DNA of 64,000 nucleotides from the NCBI GenBank assembly GCA_016716705.1, contig JADJVF010000008.1, positions 132,194 through 196,193 of the forward strand, in the 5' to 3' direction. Positions 17,573 through 29,364 of the stretch are shown one piece after another. The notes under the pieces were generated by a model. That model did not search any database. It saw only the letters and a program-made list of their open reading frames with translations, and was not told the origin of the DNA. The stretch is from Holophagales bacterium (lineage in GTDB: Bacteria; Acidobacteriota; Thermoanaerobaculia; UBA5066). The position numbers and the translations under genes were made by a program. Positions within the stretch are counted from its first letter, which is position 1; every line of letters starts with the position of its first letter.

Positions 17573-19108
17573 CTAGAGCGCCTCCTCCAGGCGGTCGCAG
17601 AGCGTCGTCAGGACGGTCAGTCGCGCGGCCTTCTTGTCGGTCGCGGAGACGAGGGTCCACGAAGCGTCGTGGGTCGAGGTGCGCGCGACCATTTCGTCGA
17701 TCGCGCTCTCGTAGGCGGACCACTTCTCGCGGTTGCGCCAGTCCTCGTCGGTGATCTTGTGCTTCTTCCACTCCACCTCCTGCCGCTCGCGGAAACGCCG
17801 CAGCTGCTCCTCCGGCGAGATGTGGAGCCAGAGCTTGGAGAGGGCGATCCCCGACTCGACGAGCTGGGCCTCGAAGTCGTTGATCTCGAGGTAGGCCCGC
17901 TTCCACTCCTCCTCCTTCGCGAAGCCCTCGACCCGCTCGACGAGGACGCGCCCGTACCAGGAGCGGTCGTAGATGGTGAAGCTCCCGCCGGGCGGGATGT
18001 GCCGCCAGAAGCGCCACAGGTAGTGGTGCGCGCGCTCCTCGTCGGTCGGCGCGGCGATCGGGATGACGCGGTAGAGGCGCGCGTCGAGCGCCCACGTCAC
18101 GCGGCGGATCGCGCCTCCCTTGCCGGCGGCGTCCGAACCCTCGAAGACGGCGACGCTCGAGACTCCCTTCCGGTTCCCCTCCCACGCGAGCTTCGCGAGC
18201 CGCTCCTGCAGGCGCGGGAGGTCCTTCTTGTATTCCTCCTCCGTGACGGTTCGCTCGAGGTCGATGGTGGAGAGGATGCCCGCGCCAGCGGCCTTCGCCT
18301 TCGTCGCCGGGACGGACTTCGGGGTGCGCTTCGGCGGCGGCACCGCCTTTTCCTCGGCCGCCTTCTTCAGCGTCGCCTTCTTCTCCTCGGCCTCCCGGAC
18401 GGCCGCCAGGCGCGCCTCGAGGGCTTCGACGAGGCCGCGCCCTACGGCGAGGTCGCGCCAGCGGTCGTCGGCGGCTTCGACGATCGTCCAGGGCGTGTCG
18501 GCCGCGTCGGTCGTCTGGATGGCGCGCTCGGAGACCGCCACGAACTTGTCGTAGTGGCCGAAATGCTTCCAGTCGAGGCGCGAGACCTTGAATCGGGTCT
18601 CGGGATCCTTCTCGAACTTCTTGAGCCGCTTCTTCTGCGCGTCCTTCGAGAGGTGGAACCAGAACTTCACGAGGAGCGCGCCGTCCCTCGCGAGCGACTT
18701 CTCGAAAAAGGCGACACGCGCGAGGTCGGCCTCGAAGCGGGCGCTGCCGATCTTTCCGGTGGTCCTCTTCAGGACCGGCTCGGTGTACCAGGAGCCGAAG
18801 AAGATGCCGATCCTCCCACGCGCGGGAAGGGTCCGCCAGAAGCGCCACGCCGCGGGGCGGTCACGCTCCTCGTCCGTGCGGGGGCCGAAGACGTTCGTCT
18901 CGACGCCGCGAGGGTCGAGCCACTCGAGGAGTCGGTTGACGGTGTCTCCCTTCCCGGAGCCGTCGGCTCCGGCGATGACGACGATCACGGGGACCTTCGT
19001 CTTCAGGAGGGCGAACTGCGCGGCGAGGAGCCGCGCGCGAAGCGCGGGGAGCTCCGCCGCGTACTCTTCCTTGGAGAGCTTCCGTCCCAGCTCGGCCGTC
19101 TCGAACAC
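17573..19108 (-). CDS. Polyphosphate:AMP phosphotransferase (two-domain PPK2, class II)
   Basis: A 511-residue protein made of two tandem PPK2 domains. The first has Walker A GADGSGKGD (about residue 47-55), the second SDAAGKGG (about 325-332), separated by a Lys/Ala/Pro linker (residues 240-275). Duplicated PPK2 proteins of this kind phosphorylate AMP to ADP using polyphosphate, linking stored polyP to nucleotide recovery. Lid-module residues such as YDRSWYGRVLVERVEGF and WRFWRHIPP are in the second domain, which is the active one in characterised members. GTG 19108 has GGGAGGGG upstream, and that site is part of a 14-base perfect palindrome (19115-19128). Confidence 0.92.
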   Translation of the reverse strand: MFETAELGRKLSKEEYAAELPALRARLLAAQFALLKTKVPVIVVIAGADGSGKGDTVNRLLEWLDPRGVETNVFGPRTDEERDRPAAWRFWRTLPARGRIGIFFGSWYTEPVLKRTTGKIGSARFEADLARVAFFEKSLARDGALLVKFWFHLSKDAQKKRLKKFEKDPETRFKVSRLDWKHFGHYDKFVAVSERAIQTTDAADTPWTIVEAADDRWRDLAVGRGLVEALEARLAAVREAEEKKATLKKAAEEKAVPPPKRTPKSVPATKAKAAGAGILSTIDLERTVTEEEYKKDLPRLQERLAKLAWEGNRKGVSSVAVFEGSDAAGKGGAIRRVTWALDARLYRVIPIAAPTDEERAHHYLWRFWRHIPPGGSFTIYDRSWYGRVLVERVEGFAKEEEWKRAYLEINDFEAQLVESGIALSKLWLHISPEEQLRRFRERQEVEWKKHKITDEDWRNREKWSAYESAIDEMVARTSTHDASWTLVSATDKKAARLTVLTTLCDRLEEAL

Positions 19109-19114
19109 GATCCC

Positions 19115-19128
19115 CTCCCGGCCGGGAG
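19115..19128 (-). promoter_or_regulatory. Palindrome covering the ppk2 ribosome binding site
   Basis: CTCCCGGCCGGGAG is a perfect 14-base palindrome whose end supplies the GGGAG ribosome binding site of the gene starting at 19108. It could pair in the mRNA with itself or with neighbouring sequence, or bind a dimeric protein. In such GC-rich DNA it may be chance. Confidence 0.3.
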
Positions 19129-19211
19129 CCCCGCGGGAGAGATGCGAGCAGGAAGAGGTGAGGCGCGGCGCCGCTAAAGAATTGGCGTCGCGGGAAGATG
19201 TCCCTGGGGCG

Positions 19212-20294
<1,083 letters not shown>

Positions 20295-20338
20295 CCGTCG
20301 GTTCCCGGGTCAGTCGAGGAAGGGGAGGACCAGCCTCC

Positions 20339-20581
20339 TCAGCTGTTCGGCGTGGCGGTCGCTGCGGCCGCGACGGCCTTGTCCGACTTGGCGTAGCGCT
20401 TCTGGAATCGCTCCACGCGGCCGGCGGTGTCGATCAGCTTGGCCTTGCCCGTGAAGAAGGGATGGCAGTTCGAGCAGATCTCGAGCCGCAGCTCCTTCAT
20501 CGTGCTACCGGTCTTCCAGGTCGCTCCACAGGAGCAGTGGACGCTGACCTCCTGGTACTGGGGGTGGATCTTCTCCTTCAC
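20339..20581 (-). CDS. rpmE: 50S ribosomal protein L31
   Basis: An 80-residue L31 of the zinc-binding (C+) type: MKEKIHPQYQ at the N-terminus, first Cys pair in VHCSCGATW, second in EICSNCHPFFTGKAK. Having all four zinc ligands means it doubles as a zinc reserve, in contrast to the C- paralogue induced under zinc starvation. The start is GTG 20581 with GAAGGAG eight bases upstream. The C-terminus has an Ala/Thr tail beyond the usual 70 residues. It heads the rpmE-prfA unit and is divergent from the FHA-SpoIIE gene. Confidence 0.95.
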   Translation of the reverse strand: MKEKIHPQYQEVSVHCSCGATWKTGSTMKELRLEICSNCHPFFTGKAKLIDTAGRVERFQKRYAKSDKAVAAAATATPNS

Positions 20582-20687
20582 GGGTCGACTCCTTCTTCGC
20601 CCAGCCGCATGTGAGCCGGGCCGGAACCGGGGAAGATAGCACACCCTCCGTGAAGGAACCTGGAGACGGGGTCTAAACTCCGGAATC

Positions 20688-22343
20688 GTGCTGGTCCTCA
20701 CCATCCACGCGCCCGGCGAGCCGGTCAGCCGGTTCCTCGTCGACCGCCCGTCGCTGAATCTCGGCCGCTCCTCCACGAACGACGTCTTCCTCCCCGATCG
20801 GACCCTCTCCCGCGTCCACGCCCGTCTCGACCAGAAGCCCGAGGGGCTCGTCCTGACGGACCTCGGCTCGAGGAACGGAACCCAGCTGAACGGATCGAGG
20901 CTCGTCGAGCCGATCGTGGTCCATCCGGGGGACCGGATCGTCCTGGGAGAGACCTCGATCGAGGTCTCCGAGGAAGCCCACTCCACGGCGCGGGTCGTCA
21001 TCGACGCGGGGATCGACCGGCTCGACCGGACGATGATCTCCACCTCGAACGCCGCCCTGAGCCTGCGGCGCCCGGCGGCCCGCGAGCTGACCGACGCCGC
21101 CGAGCTGAAGCGCCTCGCGACGTCGCTCCAGATCCTGAACGAGGTCTCCCTGGCGCTCCTCAGCGACATCCCGCCCGCGGAGCTGTCGAACCTGATCCTG
21201 GAGAAGCTCTTCGCCTACCTGGAGCCCGACCGTGGCCTCCTGATGCTGCGCGACGGGACGGGGGTACTCCGCCCCGAAGCGGTGAGGTTCGCCGAGGGGA
21301 TCGACCCCGCCGACATCCGTCTCTCGAGGACGCTGGTCGAATCGGTCACCGGGCAGAAGCACGGCGTCCTGATGATCGACACGGCGACCGACGCGAAGAT
21401 CGGGGTCGCCGACTCGATCCGCCTCCAGGGGATCACCTCCTGCATCGCCGCGCCCCTCCTGGTCGACGAGGAGGTCATCGGCCTCGTCTACCTCGAGGCC
21501 CGGCTCGGACGGAAGAGCTTCACGGAAGAAGACCTCAAGCTCCTGACGTCGCTGGCGAACACGGCGGCGATCAAGATCCAGAACCTGAGGCTCCGCGAGG
21601 CCTCCGCCGCCCGGCAGCGGATCGAGCGCGAGATGGCGCTCGCGTGGGACGTCCAGCGGCGCCTCTTCCCCGAGGTGGCGCCCGAGCTTCCCTCCTCGGA
21701 GCTCTTCGGACGCACTCTCCCTTCGCGGACCGTGTCGGGCGACTACTACGACTTCTTCGTGAGGAGCGACGGAACGGTCGACATCGTCGTCGCCGACGTC
21801 TGCGGGAAAGGGATGGCGGCCTCCATCCTGGCGGCGTCGGTCCAGTCGGCGTTCCAGGCGTGGGCGGCGGAGCACTTCGCGCCTGACCGCGTCTGCGCGC
21901 GCCTGAACGACCTCGTCCACCGCCGGACGAGCCCGGAGAAGTTCGTCACGTTCATCGCGACGCTCTACGACCCGGAGACGGGGGCCGTCGTCTACTCGAA
22001 TGCGGGACACAACCCCGGCATCGTTCTGAGGGCCGCGGGCGGGCACGAGCTTCTCTCGGCGCAGGGACCGCCGCTCGGGCTCTTCCCGGGTCAGGCCTAC
22101 GGTTCCGGCGCGCTGACCCTCGAGCGCGGAGACCTCCTCGTCCTCTACACCGACGGCATCACCGAGGCCGCGAATCCCGCCGACGACGAGTTCGGCCTCG
22201 ACCGGCTCATCGCCCTCGTTCGCGACGTCGCGTCGCGGCCGCTCGACGAGATCGACTCGACCATCGGCGCGGGCCTCGCGGCCTTCGCGGCCGGCGTGCC
22301 GTTCCACGACGACCGGACCGTCGTTCTCCTGCGGCGGCTGTAG
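20688..22343 (+). CDS. FHA-GAF-SpoIIE serine phosphatase
   Basis: A 551-residue cytosolic signalling protein with three domains. Residues about 20-90 are an FHA phosphothreonine-binding domain (LGRSSTNDVFLPD, SRVHARL, DLGSRNGTQLNG). Residues about 140-305 are a GAF domain. Residues about 325-550 are a PP2C-type SpoIIE phosphatase with metal-ligand Asp in SGDYYDFF, VADVCGKGMAAS and LYTDGITEA. Such RsbU-like proteins dephosphorylate anti-anti-sigma factors in partner-switching; no such partner is adjacent. GTG 20688 fits the FHA start; the ribosome binding site is weak. Confidence 0.92.
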   Translation: MLVLTIHAPGEPVSRFLVDRPSLNLGRSSTNDVFLPDRTLSRVHARLDQKPEGLVLTDLGSRNGTQLNGSRLVEPIVVHPGDRIVLGETSIEVSEEAHSTARVVIDAGIDRLDRTMISTSNAALSLRRPAARELTDAAELKRLATSLQILNEVSLALLSDIPPAELSNLILEKLFAYLEPDRGLLMLRDGTGVLRPEAVRFAEGIDPADIRLSRTLVESVTGQKHGVLMIDTATDAKIGVADSIRLQGITSCIAAPLLVDEEVIGLVYLEARLGRKSFTEEDLKLLTSLANTAAIKIQNLRLREASAARQRIEREMALAWDVQRRLFPEVAPELPSSELFGRTLPSRTVSGDYYDFFVRSDGTVDIVVADVCGKGMAASILAASVQSAFQAWAAEHFAPDRVCARLNDLVHRRTSPEKFVTFIATLYDPETGAVVYSNAGHNPGIVLRAAGGHELLSAQGPPLGLFPGQAYGSGALTLERGDLLVLYTDGITEAANPADDEFGLDRLIALVRDVASRPLDEIDSTIGAGLAAFAAGVPFHDDRTVVLLRRL

Positions 22344-22364
22344 GTTCGGGGGCTGCCGGAGAAG

Positions 22365-25075
22365 CTACCTGTCCTTCGTGCCGAGCGACGGGCCGAGGAG
22401 GACCGCGTTCAGGAAGACGGCCTCCGAGCCGCGCCAGACGCCCCGGAAGACCGGGTCGGCGGCGAAGCTGACGACGCGTCCCCGGCCCGACTCCTCGAGC
22501 TGGACGACGGCGGCCCCTTTCCATCGCTCGAGCGCCTCCTTCCAGCCGAAGCCGGAGAGGAGCGGCTCGTCGGGCGCGACGGTGACGACGTTCGCCTTCG
22601 CTTCCGGAAGGCGCAGCGGCGGCTCGCCGTCGACGACGAGGAAGGCGGGCGAGGCGGCGAGGCCGAAGAGAAGCGGGTGGCCGGGCATCGCCTGCGTCCT
22701 GAGGGCCGCGCCGGGAATCGGGAGAGGACGGCGCTCGAGATCGTGCTCGAAGGCGGCCTGCGGGGTCGCGGGCGGTGGCTCTGTCGCGGCCCGGGATGCG
22801 GCGACGACAGGTGCGTCGGACGTGAGCTCGTCCTTTGCGGGCTCTTCATCCGGGTCGGGCGGGGGCTCCCACGCCTTCACTTTCGAGAGGCCGAGCGGCT
22901 TCTCCCGCAGGGCGACGGCGCCCCCACGGACCGCGATCAGGACCCCGCCGCCATCGACGAAACGCCGGAGCGACTCGGCCGCCCCTTCGGCCTGCAGCGC
23001 CCTCTGGAAACGGGAATTGCCGTGCGGGACGACGATCGCCGTGACGCCCTCGAAGTCTCCGGCCGGAAGGGACTCCACCCGCCGAAGCGTCGGGCGGACG
23101 CCGAGGCCGTCCTGGAGGGCGAGACGGAGGAACGCGACTCCGGAGGTATCGGCGCCGTCGCCGCAGACGAGGACGACGCGCGGCGGCTTGAGGGACAGGA
23201 GCGAGGACGACCCGAAGGAGGGGCCGTCTTTCGTGGCGGCGCTCTCGAGGGGGTACGTCCGGGCGTCGGCGTCGGAGGCGGCGCGGGAGACGAGGCCGGA
23301 GAGGTCGTGGACCTCCGCGTTCCCTTCGCGTCTCACGACGAACGACCCGGCAGGGACGGCGAGGTCGGCCGTCCGGGCATCCCTGGTCGTGACCGAGACC
23401 CGTACACCGGCCCCGGCGAGAGCGGCGGCCGCGCGCCTGCTCGCGGCGTCGTCTCCCGGCAGGAGCCAGCCGTAGCGGGCTCCCGCCGCGGGAACGGCCT
23501 CCGCTCTCTTCCAGGGAGCCAGGGCGCCGGCGAGCGGCGCGCCGCCGGGAAGAACGTGCGCCGTCAGGCCGAAGGCGATGGGCAGGCTCCAGGCGGTCAC
23601 GTCGTAGAAGCGCTCGTCCTCCTCGAAGAGGAAGCGGCGACGCTCCTCCTCGAGGAACCGCGGCGCGAGGGCGGCCTGCGACTCGAGGACGACCTCGGCG
23701 AAGCGTCCCTGGGGCTGGGAGGCATCGACGACGAGCGAGCCGGCCGGGAGCGTCTCCCCCTTCGCCGGGACGTTCGGGAGCGGACGGGTCGTGACCTGGA
23801 CCTCGACATCCTGCAGTGAGAGGAGCGAGGCGAGGGAAGCGAGGCGGGAAGGGTCCTGGCCGCCGGGAAAGACGAAAACGCGTCGCGCCTCCCCGGATCC
23901 CGACCGGAAGAAGCCTTCGTAGTCCGCCAGGAGGCGGGCCCGGTTCGCCGCGGCCGTCCGGAGGGTGGCTCTCAGGGCCGTCCAGTGCTTGAGGGAGCGC
24001 TCCTTGAGCGTGACGACGACGCCGTCCTTGCGGCGGTGGGCCAGGCCTCCCTTGCCGCCGACCTCGTAGGTCATCCCCACCATGCCGCGGAAGGAGGGCC
24101 AGGAGTCGCCGTAGGCGGGATAGAAGAGGTCGAACGTCTCCCGGTTGAAGAAGCTCCAGCCGTGGGCGTCGAAGGCTTCGGCGTTCGCCTTTCCGAAGGT
24201 CTCGATCCACTTCCGGGTCGATTCGGGAACGCGCGGGTGGACGGGCTCGGCGGGAGGCGGGAAGAAGTAGCTCTGGTCGGGCCCCATCTCGTGGATGTCC
24301 ACGTAGACCTGCGGCGGGAGCGCCCGGAGCGCCTCCAGGCGCGCGCGCGTCTCGGGCTGGGTCGCCCAGGCCCAGTCCCGGTTGAGGTCGACGCCGAAGT
24401 GGTTCGTCCGTCCGGAGGGCCACGGCGGCTCGTTCTCGAGGGCGTGCGGGTCGGGGTCGGGCTCGTCCCCCGCGACGGAGCGCCAGTAGGAGACGTGCCT
24501 CTCGTGTCCGTCGGGGTTGGCACAGGGGTCGACGACGACGACGAGGGAGGAGAGAACCTCCTCCATCCCGCTCTCGCGCGAGGCGGCGAGGGTGTAGAGG
24601 AGGGCGGCACAGGCTTCGGGGCCCGCCGTCTCGTTGCCGTGGATGCCGCAGGCGATCCAGACGACGGCGGGCGAACGCTCGACGACGGCGCGGGCCGCCT
24701 CGCGCGAGGTTCCCCTGGGGTCGCCGAGGCGCTTCAGGCCGGCCGCAATGGCATCGAGGCGCGCGAGATTCTCCGGACTCGAGACGACGACGCGAACGAG
24801 CTCGCGCCCTTCGGGTGTCGTGCCGTAGGTTGAGGCCGAGACGCGCGGCGAAGCGCCTTCGAGAGCGCGCACGTAACGCACGAGGTCGGCGTGCGGCGTC
24901 AGGGCGTCGCCGATCCGGTGGCCGAGGACGGCGGCCGGAAGGGGGACTTTCGGGTCGCGTTCCGTCTCGGCGAGAACGGGCCCCGAGGGGCCGCCGCGCG
25001 TGGAGAAGACGGGGTCGTCCGGGGCGGCGCCGAGCGCGGCCGGGGAGAGGGCGAGGAGGGCGGCGAGGAGGAGCC

Positions 25076-25079
<4 letters not shown>
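22365..25079 (-). CDS. Exported M14 family zinc carboxypeptidase, large
   Basis: A 904-residue protein with a signal peptide (residues 2-18) followed by an M14 domain: the zinc ligands H147 and E150 are in GIHGNETAG, substrate residues in NPDGHERH and DLNRDW, the third ligand probably the His in YVDIHEMGPD, and the catalytic Glu in MTYEVGGKGG. Residues beyond 400 form an extra 500-residue region with a class-I glutamine-amidotransferase-like look (VCGDGADTSGVAF, FVDGGGVLIAV) typical of large bacterial M14 proteins. The GTG start overlaps the response-regulator stop as GTGA, an unusual pairing that suggests regulated export of this enzyme. Confidence 0.9.
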
Positions 25080-26460
<1,381 letters not shown>

Positions 26461-26464
<4 letters not shown>

Positions 26465-29212
26465 GTCGCTGCGGGGAGGCTCACCGTGAACCGGGCGCCC
26501 TGCCCCGGGGTGGAATCGACCGAGAACGAGCCTCCGTGCGCGCGGATGATATCCCCCGCGATCGCCAGGCCCAGCCCCACGCCGCCCTGGGGACCCTTCG
26601 TCGTGTGGAACGGGGCGAAGATCTTCTCCTGCTCCTCGCGGGTGAGGCCCGGCCCGTCGTCTTCGACGGTGAAGAGGACGCTTCCGCCGGCCGCCGTGAC
26701 GGCGATCCTCACGAGGCCCGGGCCGCTGCGTTCCTCCTTCGGCAGGGAAACCGCGTCGAGGGCGTTCTTCACGAGGTTCACGAGCACCTGGACGAGAGCG
26801 TCGCCGTGCCCGAGAACGCGGGGCAGCGACGCCGGCAGGTCGACGTCGAGCGTGACGCGCCGTCCCTTTGACCTCGTCCTCGAGGGCCTGGCAGGCTTCC
26901 CGGACGAGGGTGGCCGGCTCGAGCGAAGCCATCTCGCGCGGGCGGCCCCGGGCCAGGTCGAGAAGGCTCCCGACGAGGCGCGCGGCGCGGAAGGCCTGCC
27001 GTTCGATCTTCTCGAGGATGGGCCGCCGGGGGTCGTCGGCCTCTGTCTCGTCGAGGAGGAGCCGCGCGAAGCTGGCGACGCCGGTGAGCGGCGTGTTCAC
27101 CTCGTGCGCGACGCCGGCGGAGAGGTTGGAGAGCGCCGAGAGGCGGTCCCGTTCCGCGAGGCTCTTTTCGAGGCGGGCGAGCTCGGTGGAGTCGGAGAGG
27201 ACCCAGACCCGGGCGGGGGAGCCTTCCGGCGCCCCTGGAAACGGGGAGACGGCGACGTCGAGGACGCGCACCCCGTGGCCGAGAGCCACCTCGATCCGCT
27301 CCGGGGCGCGCGCCGAGAGGATGGCCTCAGGAAGAACCTCGTGGGCGAGACGGCCGGCGAGCTTCCCCTCGCCGTCGCCGAACAGCTTTTCGAACGCAGG
27401 GTTGACGGACGAGATCCGGCCCTGCTCGTCGGTCACGACGATTGCGGCCGGCGAGCCGGTGACGACGTCCTCGTGGAACTCCTTCAGGCGGCGGTACTGC
27501 TCTGCCTGGGCCTCCAGCTCGCCGTAGAGGCGCGCGTGGTCGACGGCGAGGGCGGCGGAGGCCAGGACGGTCTCGAGGAGCTCGATGTCCTCTCCCGAAA
27601 GCGGGTCGCGCCCTCCCCGGTCTGCGACCGCGAAGAGGCCGAGCAGGCGGCCCGGGAGGGCGAGCGGGGCGATGGTCCGGAAGCCGGCTCTCCGCGTCCT
27701 GGCGACGGCGGCCGTCGGGCGTTCGTTGAACGCGAGCCGCGAGAGCCGGGTCGCCTTCTTCGTCGCCTCGGAAGGGAGGTCCTGGAGCGAGAGGGGTTCG
27801 CCCGCGTCGAGCGTGGAAGCGTCGAGGCGGCCGTCGGGGAGTGCCAGCAGGAGCGTCGCCCGCGGCACGCCGAGCCCGCTCATGACCCGTTCCGCAAGGA
27901 GCGGCCCGATCTCGGCGAGGCGGCGCGGACGCGACAGCTCGCGGACGAGGGAGAGGAGCCCCTCGCGTTCGCCGAAGCGCTCTCCGTACTGGACCCGCGC
28001 GAGCGCGGTGGAGAGGCCTCTGCGGACCGGAAAGAACGTGAGGGCGATGAGGAGGCCTGCCCCGACCTCCACGAGCCCGCGACCGTAGGGGATCCCCGGC
28101 AGGAGATCGCCGAGGTCGGCGACCTGGGCGAGCGAGAAGAGGCCCGCGCCGAGGAACGCCGCGCCGAGGAGCGCGACGGTTTCCCGCGTCAGGATCTCGA
28201 CGTCCCAGAGCCGGTAGCGGGTCAGGGCGGCGAGAAAGGCGGCCGGCACGAGGACGAGCGGAACGATCGAGAAGCTGGAGACGACGGGGATCGGTCCGCC
28301 GAGGAGGCGCGGCAGGAAATCGAGCAGGACGACGGGAAGCAGTCCTCCGGCCGTCCCGGCGAGGAGGAAGCGGACCTGCTTCTCGGCGAGGAGGTCGAGG
28401 CGGCGGGTCGCGAGAGAGACGAGGCGGGCGACCGCGAGGGAGACGCCGAGGAGCAGGGCGGCCTGCTGGAACCGGTCGAGGCGAAGGACGAGAGGAGTGG
28501 CGTCGATATCGGCGGCGGGCGGGTTCAGGTAGGTCGCGAGCGAGAGGATCGTCAGGGCGAAGGCGGGGACGAAGAAGACCACGCTGGGAATTCGTGTCCA
28601 CCTTCGAGGGAAGCGGAAGACGAACGCGAGGAGGAACGCCGGCAGGAAGGCGCGGGCGGCATCCTCCAGGAGAGTCGTGAATCTGAAGAGAGCGTCGTAC
28701 GGCGGGGCCGGGGTGATGACGAGGACCATGGCCGTCGTGTACGCGAAGCCCGCGAAGAGGAAATGGCTGACCGGGTCGGCCTCGTGAGGAGCCGTTCTCA
28801 GGACGACGCCGGCCGCAACGAGGAAGGCGGCGCCGGCGAGGAGGAGGAGCAGGTAGCGCGTGTCCCAGGGAGACGGACCGATTCGCCCCTTGAGCCGGAG
28901 CGGCTGCCCGTCCCGCAGGATCGTCAGCTCACGCTCGCCCCCTTCCAGGGCGCGGACCGGGTCGGGAAGGGTCCGGGCCTCCTCACCGTCTACGAGCAGG
29001 AGGATGTCGTCGGGCCGGAGCCCGATTGCCGAGGCTGTTCCCGGCGCTCGGACCCGGAAGCCGCTCTCCTCCGGCGTCAGGAGGATGCCCGACTGTCCCG
29101 TTGCAGCCAGCTTCCTCGCGGCGGTGAAGCCGATGGGAACCAGAATCGCCAGGAAGACCCCGAGCAACCCCCACCAGAGGAGCAGACCAGCCCGCCTACG
29201 CGACTCCCTCAT
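26461..29212 (-). CDS. Membrane histidine kinase with PDZ, GAF and PAS domains, frameshifted before the ATPase domain
   Basis: N-terminal helix, then a PDZ-like domain (about residues 40-110, with IGLRPDDILLLVDGEEA), a block of about eight transmembrane helices, a GAF domain, a PAS domain, and HisKA with the phospho-acceptor His in AGVAHEVNTPLTG. After LEDEVK the frame is lost at 26864-26866 (an extra base in CCC next to TTT); the HATPase domain continues in the next frame with LVNLVKNALDAV, DDGPGLTREE and GGVGLGLAIAGD to the stop at 26461. Corrected length is about 916 residues. It is the sensor for the NtrC-type regulator downstream. Start choice at 29212 is uncertain because AGGA directly abuts the ATG. 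Confidence 0.87.
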
Positions 29213-29227
29213 TCCTATGTGTCGCAG

Positions 29228-29242
29228 GCAAACGCAGTGCCA
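29228..29242 (-). promoter_or_regulatory. Candidate sigma-54 (-24/-12) promoter
   Basis: On the minus strand TGGCAC, five bases, then TTGC matches the sigma-54 consensus, with GG and GC spaced by exactly 10 bases. It lies 16 bases before the annotated start of the histidine kinase of a sigma-54 two-component system. The leader would be very short (about 4 bases), so the true start of the kinase may be further downstream, or the match may be chance. Confidence 0.45.
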
Positions 29243-29364
29243 CGAATCCGGTTCGTTGGAATGCTGGAAGTGATCAGTTCTGAGCGGGTTATCGACGATC
29301 CGTGACCAAACGCGTCACTCTGCCGCGCGAAAATTGAATCGAAATCCAAAAAAACAAAGCCGGG

